From Oscheius onirici (lineage: Eukaryota > Nematoda > Chromadorea > Rhabditida > Rhabditidae), in the NCBI GenBank assembly GCA_932521025.1, contig OW051473.1, positions 11,036,001 through 11,100,000 on the forward strand: a stretch of DNA of 64,000 nucleotides. The letters run 5' to 3'. Of the stretch, positions 10,680-20,712 are shown in pieces (position 1 is the first letter of the stretch; every line of letters starts with the position of its first letter). Made by a program: the position numbers and the translations under genes. Under the pieces are notes generated by a model. That model saw only the letters and a list, made by a program, of their open reading frames with translations. It made no database searches and had not been told where the DNA came from.

Positions 10680-13600
10680 CGAACCATCGGGCTGAAAGTT
10701 GAGAAATCAGGGGGATCTTTTAAAAAAATTGACTGGTGGACAGGAAAGAGCTTAATCTCGTCGTGATTATTGTAGGGCCAGATGCGACATAAAAGAGAGA
10801 CGTGGTCGTAAAATAAACGACTGCTTTCGATTAGCCTGATTGAAGTTTTTCACAGTTGTGGGCGAGGTGGAAGAGTTTCTCTCAAAGCCGTGTGAAAATT
10901 ATAAAAAAAAATTCTGGAAAAAACAGCTGAAAGTGGCTCGGCCGAGGGCACTTTTTGGTGCCTTGTTGGTGCGACTAGATAATGTGTGATTGTATACTTT
11001 GGGAAGAGCGCGAATAGCCGGCCGCAAATCCAATTGAGACCGAGACAATAAACGTCGGCAACGCGCTGATTCGAACTCGAGCCAACGGTGTGCGCGCGTT
11101 CTGATATCGGAAAGCACCGTTTTAATCTAATGTGGCGTTTTTGACGGACGTTTTTTAGTCAAGAGTCTTGGAATTTTGGATGACCCTGACTTCTTCTGGT
11201 TCTCGTTCCCATCAAACTTGCAAAATTTTTGTATTTTTCAGACTGCATCAGCTCTTCTGAGCGTAATCTTCTAAAAATTGGATTCCCAAAAATTTCGGTC
11301 AAATATTTGACACTGAGAACAAACTAGATTCTTTGACCAAGGAAGCGCTGTCTCAAATGAAATTAACGGCTCCTGTTAACAACATAAATTCCCCATCCAC
11401 AGGGCAGAGGATCTTTAGAAGAAGGAAAAAACTACGTCATCTGTATCAATGGGAACAAGAAACAGAAAGTGGATAGTTTGGTGTTTTGTAAGAGTCTGTT
11501 TTTTAAACTGACCGAAAGATCTGCTTTTTACGTACGAGCCGGTGGAAGAATGATTTGGGTTCTTCAATTAGAGAGGGTGGGACCAGTTAGTACTCCCTGG
11601 GGTCTTACCGTAGACACCGCAAGACGCTGATTACCGAATATCTCAACCATTTTAAGAGATCTAACTTTTCTCAGCATAACAACTTTGAATTGGATGCTAT
11701 TTTGGCCGGTACTGTACAAAAAAGAGCAATGATGACGATAAACTATTTTGGAGAGCTTGCCATATACAACTTTTTATCGACATTCGAAAGTATTAGGGAG
11801 GAAAACTCTTAAAACTCTCAGAGAGTAGAGTATTTCGAGAGTAACTCTGTCCAAATTGCTTAATGGAAAAAGCATTTGCGTAGTGTGCCGGCCCACGATT
11901 TGTCCTAATTCAATTCACTCTCGAAAGGTGTCTCAAATCCTTCGAGGATAAAGCCACTATCAAAGGATTGGAGGAAAAGTGTTGCAAAACAAGAGAGACT
12001 GAAAGGACGACTGGGAACCCGTGAAGAAGTGAATATTTAAAGGTGACGGAAATCAAATTGAGCTCGCATGGACTTCTTCGCCTCTGGCTCAAAGGAGCAG
12101 CTAAATTACAAAGGGATTACAAATGATTTGTTCCAGGGGACTAGGGCTTTCCGGGTTCTAGTAAAAAGTGCTCCTGTTCGTCGGGAGGAACAGAGGCACG
12201 GAGACGTCGGCGCTCTTATGAATGCGCGGTTGTGGCATCTATCAGCGGTAGCCGAGGTCACAGGCCCCCCTAGGGGACAAAACATGACGAATCGCTGCTG
12301 CCACGAAATCTCTTTGAGGGTCTCAAACACACTTTTGCCAGACCAGAAGTAAAGTGTGACATAGGGCTTAGGAAGGCTCCAAGTGCTGGAAAGCCTCTCG
12401 ATAAATGTATGTGCGAAATTGGGAGGCAACGATGGCACCTGTGCTCGCTGTCATCAATCAGGCTGTGCACGCAACTGCTGGTCTTGATTCTGCTCAAGGC
12501 GCAACAGGTGGCCGCAACTTCTGAAGCTCTTTCAGGCGCAACTTCCGGAACAAAAAATGCGTCTCGTCTGGCAAAAAAGGAAAGAAGACCCTGCCTGATT
12601 TCATGAACCGACTAATGCCATTAAAAAGCCTGAGGAAGCAAATAGTAAGCCGACTTGGCTAAACTGAGAATCACAAATGTAGCCAGCTGTTTACAATTTG
12701 GGGGTAGTAGTGTTTACGTTCGCGATAAAGCGCGTAAGACTTCTGTTGGCTGCCGGCGAAGAGCCGAAAATGATGGAACGGAGATCGAGGTCAAAATGAC
12801 GGGAGTGACCGCTTCTCTTTCTGTTCTCCTCCTCAATGGAAGAGGACGCTGCTCCTAATGACGTCGAACACAAAGCAAAGGGTCTTCGATTGTGGGAGCC
12901 CTCGTTAGTGACAGACTTTCCAAATTATCAACACGGTGGAGCTGGACTAAAGACGGTCGTCCGCGTAAAATGTTGTCATAGTCTTTGCAAAGGTACATTC
13001 ATTAAAGAGTTGTGGCAGCGATTTTCCGGAAACAAAAGAGGTTTGTGGGTGCGAGAGTTGTCATAATGGAGGGCAATTACTAGACGGCACGCCAAAAGTC
13101 AAAAGGAGAAAGAAGGTAGGCGAAAGAGAGAGGCGTCTCGATTAATAGCAGACAACTTTTGCCATGGAGAAGTGCAGTGGACATAATGGGGATCCGACTG
13201 CACCCAATAAGTCCGGACACACATCAACCGCCCCATCTACGAGCTGCTCCTTTTGGATAATGTTAATTTCCGGAAGGCTACTTCCTATACACATTAACAG
13301 AAATATCTCTTTTTACCACGTGTTTTGTTCGGATCACCACTCCAATGGGAAAGATTTCTGAACATGATTTAAAATTTAAAATAGTCATATATAACCAACT
13401 CTCTATGTTGCCTTAAGTACCAAGCTCGTCGAGTCACTAAAATCATTAAAGAGTGGTTGAAGGTTCGAGAGTAGTTCTGTGTACTACCTGTCAAGCTTGA
13501 TCTTTGGATCTTCTGAGCCTGTCAACTCTACTGTTTGAGTTTCAGCTGTTCTTTTAACGCGGACTATGCCATCTTAACATGTATTAAAGTGTGTGTAACT

Positions 13601-13848
13601 GTCTGGTAATTCCTCTATGATTAGACCTTTTGACAAAAACTATCCGTTCGGTTCCACCATTCTCTGTTAATTGTTAGTTGCACAATGCCATCGCCTTGTC
13701 ATATTAAACCGATTCATTGAAAGAAAGATCAAATGGTATGTTAGTCTCTGTATCCTTGAGATTCGTGTCCGTTTTTCAATACTCCACGAGGTGTTCCGTC
13801 CGGGTTGAATCGAACCCTACAAAACGATTTTTGTTGTTCCAATCGACT
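10680..13848. other. Gene-poor stretch, 3.2 kb
   Basis: Only short open stretches on both strands, without a consistent chain of splice sites or a recognisable protein. It may hold regulatory sequence for the flanking genes. Nothing specific can be named. Confidence 0.5.
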
Positions 13849-15044
13849 CTACCTTTGCTTCGAGGATGGCAGACTAGTGGAAGAGGTCGAAGATCCGTGG
13901 TAAATGTCAGACTCGTCTCTGTAGTGTGGAGGATGAGTCGAGAAGACTACCGTTCCCATCGGAATGCCGAATCCGCCTAAAATTTTAGGTCCCAAAGGCT
14001 ATAAACCTTGTTGCGTTACAAGCCAGCCCGACAGATCATCCTACAATCGGGGGCACCCGTGATTCATGGCAACGTCAACTGTCCGCGCAATTTGTTTAAC
14101 TGACACTGATGGTCCGCTATATATCTGCCATTATTCAAAGAAATTCGGAAATTTTGAATGTGGACTTTCGGGAAACTAATAAAAGTTACCCCTGACATGG
14201 TTATCAAGGTCGAGACATGAAAAGTCTGTCCCTCCTGGATCCTTTAATGTTTCCGCAACAAATTACCCAGTTTCACTGAACGGGACACACCGCCTCGAGA
14301 CACAAAACACCATCTGATAGTCTGTTCGGTTTTTGCGGAAAGGGTGTGTCTCCATATGAGTAATTCCGACGGGCATCGATTTGAAAGGAAACAACTAACA
14401 ACAGATGGGATACCAGCCGTTCTCCTCCCTGACGCTCTCATACTGTTGAGGGTTTCGTCGTCGATGGAGCCAGCAGCCATTGCAGAGCAGGCAACAGAGG
14501 AAAGAAAGACAGACTGAGACGGCGATAGAAATTATGAGACCGATGATGAGTAAAGTATAGTCGGCTCTGAGAGGTTAAGAATCTGAGAACCAGACAATAC
14601 AACATACTGCAAAGTGGTACCGTATCCAGCCACAAATCTCTCTGCCCGATGGTCTGCTCCCTTCAGAATCAATGACTTCTCCTCAGCACCACAACAATAG
14701 TGTCCCTGAAATCAGCTGATTTCATCAAAAAGTGTGATGAAAGTGCGAGTTGACACCCAAGTGTAATCGATCTGACCTAGCTGGGTAAGCAAAAAGAGAG
14801 ACAGGGTAAACAATACGAATTTCGCCAAAGTCGCGGTAAGAAAAAAGTAAGGAACAGCAACTTACAACTCCTTCTTGCATAGATGGACAGCATTCAAAGG
14901 CGCATTCTAATTGATGGCCGAACTCGTTAGCAGGACATTTGACCTCAAAGAGGGGGAATAAGCCAAAATCGGATGTTGGTCACTTACTCCTCCTAAAACT
15001 GTGTCCAGTGAAAATAATAGAAAGACCAGGTGATAGCGCAGCAT
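13849..15044 (-). CDS. Shisa-like single-pass membrane protein with PPxY tail
   Basis: Proposed exons: 15044-14988, 14943-14866, 14705-14608, 14566-14444, 14313-14291, 13976-13849, all in phase, 168 aa. Signal peptide MLRYHLVFLLFSLDTVLGG. The short ectodomain is cysteine-rich (CPANEFGHQLECAFECCPSM, then GHYCCG), like the CP...CCG core of Shisa proteins. The membrane helix is TLLIIGLIISIAVSVCLSFL, followed by CCLLCNGC and a basic HRRR. The tail contains HPPHYRDESDIYHG, a PPxY motif that binds WW domains of NEDD4-type ligases. The 23-nt fifth exon and the donor at 14443 are the least certain parts. Shisa proteins trap receptors in the ER or modulate channels; which role applies here is unknown. 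Confidence 0.6.
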
Positions 15045-15635
15045 CCCGGCGGTGAGCGTCGGGAAGAACTGGTTAAGACGCAAACACGCATAGGGGCGGC
15101 GCCGTAATACAGTTCGAGCACTGGAAGGGCTAACTGTAAGAGGTAAATGCAGTCTTAAGACGAGATTAAAGGCATGAGATCTATCCTTAACGCTGCTTTA
15201 AAGAGTTTCACTGAACTCTAAAAGTTCATCATTAACCAAGATTTTGCTAGCCTCTCACATATCAAAAGTTCACTGAAAGACCCTCCAGTTTATTTTTAGG
15301 CTTTACACTTGTTAACTCCTGCCTACTTTTCCCATTATCGACCGCTTCGACCTCGGCACAGTTTGCACTACGGCATTTACTCTCAAAGCTCCCCGAGTGC
15401 TCTTCCGCTGCAACAATCGCTGCCGACATGCTATGAATCAAGACGCGATATATTTGTTCACTAGAGTGAAGTGTTCGAAGGGATTTATTAGCAGTTATCA
15501 TCGGGACTTAGAGACTAGGGAAAAAAACTACTAGAAAGTACTTGTACATGCCATCAGGTCAACGGGTCGGTTTCAATCCGTAGAGAGAACACGGGTAGAC
15601 TACACGTGTATAAGAAGAAGATGATACGGAAATTA
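15045..15635. other. Intergenic, nothing recognised
   Basis: Short gap between the Shisa-like gene and the PAH gene, both on the minus strand. It probably contains the promoter of the former. No exon, RNA gene or repeat was identified. Confidence 0.45.
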
Positions 15636-17228
15636 TCAAGTACGACTGGAGCCTTGTTCCGGAAGCTTGTCCGAATCGTCGTCTCCCAGAACATCGTTGC
15701 ATTGCCTAAAATTAAAAAATGTTGTTAAATGTTTGAAAGTTTTTGAAAAAAAAGGATAAATGCTTGCAAAAACAACGTTTACTAAACCGGTAAAAAGCTA
15801 CTTAAATTTTGGCTTGTAACTCAAAGCACTCGTGTAATATCGTCTGGTTTCCTATATAAGTCCCGATCTCAATACAATTAGCTCCTCCATCCGATCTCCT
15901 TCGGCAAATGTTGGAGGAAAGTTGTGGCCAGTGATTCGCAGACCACGATCGGGCTGGAAGGCGCTTAGCGAAGCGGGGCACGAACGGTCTGGCAGAAAAA
16001 CAAGTAGGAACTTTGCTGCTTTTGGCAAAAGATTACTGTAAGGACGTCAGCAGGTCAGAATTTTTTTCAGAACGGATCCAGACATAATTCCAGGTCGAAA
16101 ATCGCGTCCAAATTGAAACTAATGCCATAAAATAGTACTACCTTTTTATGAAAGCTTAAAACAAAAAAAGAGCTCACATATATCCCTCCACAAGACGATG
16201 ATAGGCCATGCAATGTTGGTTCAGAAACTCCTTTTTGACTGCCTCAACATCAGCAGGTTTGAGCTCTGGAGCCGTGTACTTGGAGAACAGCATCCATCTC
16301 TCTTCATACATCATGATCTTCCTTAAATTATTTTTCAACAATCTCAAAATTTTAGACTCACTTGATTGCTCTGATCATCTTAGTGAACAAGATTCCTTTT
16401 TTAAGGACGTAGTAGTCGCTAAAGCCATATTTTATTTAGAAAAATAGAAATTTTATTTAGAAAAAAAGAAAAATATCAAAAACTCACTCTTTCAGCCATT
16501 GTAGCAATGGAACCACAAGACGACGAATTTCCAGTCCCTTTGCCTGGATCACTTCAACATCCTTGTACCGGCGCTCCTTACAGTAGATTTTGTACAATTC
16601 TTGGGCTTGTTTAATGTCGTAAATAAAGTCCTGAGTTTAAAAAATCCTAAAAACTTTATATCAAAAAACCTCGACATCATCCTCCTTCAAATCTGCGAGA
16701 TCATCCGGCTCCCCTTTTTCAGTACCATCGTTTGTCTTGCTTCTCGTTAGCTTTTTCTCATTCTAAAAATCAAAAATAATAACTTTTTATATAAAATTCA
16801 CCTGTTTCTTCGGAATCACTTTGCACCGGTACATGCCATCCTCGCACTGCTGAATCTTGAAGCCGGGCGGCAAGAACCGGTTCAAGCCAGTAACCAGATG
16901 TGGCTTATCACAGAAGAGGGCACAAACTTTCATTATAAATTCGTCGGTGGTAATTCTGAAGAAATTTTTGGTGGAAAATGAGAAAATCTCACGACCAGGC
17001 ATCGAAATCCTTCAAAGTTTGAGTAAACTCTGCATAAACCTCTGGAGTGTCAGCAAACTCCTTTTTAATCTGATTAACATATTCCAGGGCAGTTTCTCTC
17101 TAAAATTTCGAAAAATTGATTAAAAAACAAGGCTTTACATTCATATTTTCTGTCTCTGCATCAATCTTCGTGTTCTGGGCCAGCTCACTGCGCGTCTTTC
17201 GCTGGGTCTTGTTTTTTCCCCGAGGCAT
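15636..17228 (-). CDS. Short single-PAH (SIN3-type) protein
   Basis: Starts MPRGKNKTQRKTRSELAQN at 17228. An almost complete paired amphipathic helix domain follows. It reads ALEYVNQIKKEFADTPEVY, then EFTQTLKDFDAWS, then FIMKVCALFCDKPHLVTGLN and RFLPPGFKI. These match the helices and FLPPG turn of SIN3 PAH domains, which bind repressor peptides in histone-deacetylase complexes. A charged linker (KGEPDDLADLKEDDVE) and a helical tail follow, ending DKLPEQGSSRT-TGA. The whole protein is only about 230 aa. It lacks the multiple PAH repeats and the HDAC-interaction region of SIN3, so it is a stand-alone PAH protein. Its last intron (16177-15707) is large for this locus and carries the ncRNA candidate on the opposite strand. 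Confidence 0.78.
15792..16067 (+). ncRNA. Putative Pol III-type structured ncRNA, copy A, with its promoter
   Basis: This stretch is homologous to 40749-41021 although no protein is encoded. Shared blocks, in order: AAAAAGCTACTT (15792-15803); a TATA-like CTATATA at about 15852; a CCGA-loop-TTCGG hairpin (about 15890-15904); GATCGGGCTGGAA; GGTCTGGCAGAAAA; TGCTGCTTTTGG; and a terminal T7 run (16061-16067). CCCGATC just after the TATA can pair exactly with GATCGGG (about 15946-15952). An upstream block, TATA box and T-run terminator are the layout of U6-type snRNA promoters. The RNA itself would be about 180-190 nt. It lies in the last intron of the PAH gene, on the opposite strand. The GAUC/GAUC helix recalls 7SK, but I cannot assign it. 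Confidence 0.5.
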
Positions 17229-17428
17229 CTAAACGTGGTTAAAAACGTATCACGTTAATTCAAAAAATAGCTGTGGAGATCCGTTAACAAACGTTTAAAT
17301 AAGCAGCTTAAAATGTTTATTTTTTGATGCACAAGCACCCAAAAACCGGTATTGTATGTACAGATTCTTATGCAGATTCAAAATTTCAAGAGTATTCTTG
17401 TGTGAACCCGTGTGGAAGGCGTTAGACG

Positions 17429-20400
17429 TTAAGCGGTGTTCGGAGTTTCCTTTCTCCTCTTTTCAAAGTACCGCCGGTAGATATCGATGAACATGGATGA
17501 AAAGGCCACCAGCAGTCCTAGTCCAGACCAAATTGTCATTGGATGAGAATAGGAAATTGTTGAGAGGAGAATTGAACCCATCTGAAGAAAAACGTCCGCT
17601 CATAAAGAAGTTTGTCGTACCTGACGGACAGTCATAATGACCGCAAAAACAATGGGTCCGAAACGTTCAATTGTTGCATAGATGAAAAGCTGAAGATAAA
17701 TTTTGTTAGCTCCAGTTCAAGAGTACTCACTTGTCCAATTGCTGAGCACAAACTCATCAAGAAGTTGTGTAGGAGGAAAGATTCGTGAGTGAGAGCAAAA
17801 TTCAATGAACTCCACAGCGTTCCTTGTTCAATGAGAGAGACGAGGGTGAGGATGACACTGAAGGCGTTGACTCCAAACATCATCTGCAAACGATTGGTTA
17901 AGCTGGTCATCATATTGACGAGATAGTTTCGCAGTTCCGGCTGTTCCGGATTGGGGGACGTTTTTCTCAAAATTTCTTCGAACAAACCTTGGCGACATTT
18001 TTGTCAGAGGTCAATATACCCCTAAAGAAGCTCCAGCAAAAATGCAGCCAAGGTTTGTTCGGAGAAACTTTGAGAAAAATTAAAAAACTCGACGACTATC
18101 AAACGCTTCCACAACTCGATATTAACTATACTTGGGCAATTCGACTTGAATCGAGTCAAGCTCCATTTGAGCCACTAGTCGACTCTCCTCGACACGAGAG
18201 TCCCCACGAGCCAACTCGAATTGACTCGTTATGAGTGACGAGTCGATTCAACTCGGCTCGGGTTCGGCTCCAGAACTCGACTCGAATCGGCTGGTGACTC
18301 AACTCTTCAATATAAACAAAAGAACTATACAAACCTGATTCTTCGAAACTTTTGGCTTCGTGTCGAATATCACCTTTTGCCAGTTCAACGTGAACGAGTC
18401 AAAAATGAGGTAGCCTGCCATCAATACAAAGCCAGAGACCTGAAAACTGTTCTATTCTCACGTTCAATTGTTGCATAGATGAAAAGCTAACAGCTAACAA
18501 TCTCACTTACTGATGTTGTAGTAGCAATCTGTCCATGTTCTCCAGTGTTAAGTAGAAACATTCCGGCGCCAATGGCTATTCCAGCTGCTGTTGCATATTC
18601 TGACCATTTGTAGCTATAAATTACATTAAAAAGCTTGAAGAACAGGCTAACCTTTGACTTCTTACAACTTTTCCCATTAACATTGTGGCTACCACTTTTG
18701 AGACTTTGCAGATGGTCTGGGTAGGAAAGGACACAAATTTCAGGGCTTCGTATTGACACCAAGAGGACATCGTGTTGGCAAAGGATGTGTAAGAATGAAC
18801 GTAGTAGGGTGGCACGTGTGGAGGTTGACTCCTTCTTGTGAATGTTAGCACAATCAGGGAAACGACAAGAGCAACTACACGATTGCAGAAGACGAGGAAC
18901 TGCATGTCTTCGAAGCTGTCCTTCTGGAAAACAAAAAGGTTTAAACTTGAGCCTTTAAATAGTACCTGCTCCGAGTTGCCAATCACTTGATACTCTTGAG
19001 TGATGATGCGCTCTTGGAGCCATCCCATCATCAGCATTGTGGCCATGATTCCTCCGGCATCGACAGTGAACCATATACAGTCACTTGTAAAGTCGTTCGT
19101 TTCTTCTTCCTTCTTCTTAGGCGGACCACCGGTCTAAAAAAGAGTTTTCACAAAATCTTAGTGGTACTTACAGGTAGAGGGGTATAGTTCGTGTAACCTA
19201 GAGCAAACTGCCGCAGAAATCGTGTTAAAGCAGATTTAGGGGAGAACTTTCCGGCTAAAAAAAGTTAAGTTGTAGCTTAAGGCCTTAGTCACCTTCATGT
19301 TGTCGCTTGATATAGTATACCAAGAGAGCTGCAGGTGCTGCGATTGTAGAGTATCCGAACCACATGACCACCAGGCGCAGTGGCCATGGCCATTCATCCG
19401 GGCCGATGTTGCGTGCCTAAAATTATTACTCATTCGAGTTTTGAATTTTTTGTAGTATTAACATCCTAACTAACTCACAAGGATAATGTAGCCCACGAGA
19501 ACATTATAATGTTCTGCCCAATCGATTTCGGAAATATTCAAGTACGGCATCGAGGCATTTAGGGTGAGGCTAGAAAAAAGTGACAAGAATGAGACGGAAA
19601 AACAAGAGAATAACGAGGCAGATCGACCGGGATTATAGAGGATCGCCGCCGGGCTCCCTAATCGGGACAGAAAGGTTGCGATGTGGAAGCTAAAAGAAGG
19701 TTGCGCCGGGTGTAGATAGATCTACATCATTTTACGTGGAATTGTCAAAATTTTGGATAAAGGTATTATGCAAAAAACTGAATCTTGCTGGGAGCTTTCC
19801 ATAAAAGAGGAGGAATCCAATAGGACAGCGTAGATGTTTATCGCAAGGGGACATGGAACAGAAAATCAAGATCATGCAGTATAGTCTCGAGAAGAAGCTG
19901 AAAACCTGAGAGAATTTTATTCAGTGACAGTGAACCGAAAGGGGTATGGAAATTGTTCGTATTCAATGAAAAAGGTGCCACTTAATGGCTGCAGAAGAAA
20001 TTTATGGCATTGTGTGGGCAAGAAAAAGAGGCCCGAAGAAATATTAATCAAACAAGGTCTTCCAGTTTCTAGTTCTCTAAATTCCAAATATTTGAAATTT
20101 ATCAAAATGCTCTGATGTACCTGATTTATCGAACTTTTTGAGGAAATCAGTTGGTTTAACCGAAAACGTGTGCTTAACTTTAAGGAACGCTAAATAGCTG
20201 GAGTATTAAGTTTGCGTATGTCGTAAACTTTAAGATAAACAATGGTTAGGCTTCAATGCAAGAAGTCTTTGGAATATTTCGCTAGTTCTAAAGGGCCGGT
20301 CAAAAATCTCAGTTCTGCATCAAAATCCAGAAGATCACATCAGGGTCTGGGATCCCTGGCTGCCGCCGACCACAGAAATTCTTTAAATGGGGGAAAGAAC

Positions 20401-20488
20401 TATACTCTGATTCATAAAGAACTCACCGGTTGTTGGTAGCCCATGGCCCGACTGATCTCTCGCTGTTCTCGCACTCCACACTCCTCAC
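17429..20488 (-). CDS. pst-1: PAPS (3'-phosphoadenylyl sulfate) transporter, SLC35B2 family
   Basis: Golgi antiporter that imports the sulfate donor PAPS for sulfotransferases. The identity rests on SSWCQYEALKFVSFPTQ, CKVSKVVATMLMGKVVRSQR, FLLNTGEHG, FDSFTLNWQK, MMFGVNAFSV and the C-terminal AVIMTVRQMGSILLSTISYS helix, all diagnostic of SLC35B2. The end is ...KRRKETPNTA-TAA at 17429. The core begins MPYLNISEIDWAEHYN at 19550, but the frame opens upstream (LTLNAS). It joins in phase to an exon at 20488-20427 (SVECENSERSVGPWATNN), a likely luminal N-terminus. The true start is probably near 20.5-20.7 kb and is unresolved. Introns hold an inverted repeat, TCGACTCGA-rich DNA and a copied exon fragment. 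It lies directly downstream of crooked neck on the same strand, as I recall for C. elegans. Confidence 0.9.
17884..18334. repeat. Intronic inverted repeat plus TCGACTCGA-type repeat
   Basis: This pst-1 intron begins next to an inverted repeat. Positions about 17959-17991 read TTTTTCTCAAAATTTCTTCG onward to CCTTGG. Their reverse complement returns at about 18047-18080 with few changes. From about 18130 to 18300 the intron is a degenerate run of TCGACTCGA, GAGTCGA and similar units. A related run lies at 25294-25390, and both sit next to the phrase TATACTTGGG. This points to a dispersed repeat rather than chance. Confidence 0.6.
18460..18488. repeat. 29-nt exon fragment copied into a downstream-lying intron
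   Basis: The 29 nt at 18460-18488 are identical to 17663-17691. The latter is a pst-1 coding exon (QLFIYATIERF on the minus strand) plus its border. The copy sits inside the 71-nt intron 18510-18440, in the same orientation, about 800 bp away. It looks like a short segmental duplication. Confidence 0.75.
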
Positions 20489-20712
20489 CTAAACCGATCC
20501 GTTTTTTTTAGATGGATGCAGATATGAGATAGAGTCAGCAGTTTTGAGAGGCAAACAGTCAACACTATTATGCGATACGGTGAGCGAGTTGACGCAGTTG
20601 GCATTGTGAGCGACTTGTGGAAATTGCAGGAGGAAATGTTTACTGAGAGACCATGAACAGAGAACATGACAACAGTCAGAGGAAAAAACAACCAGGGTAA
20701 CAGAGAGAATAG

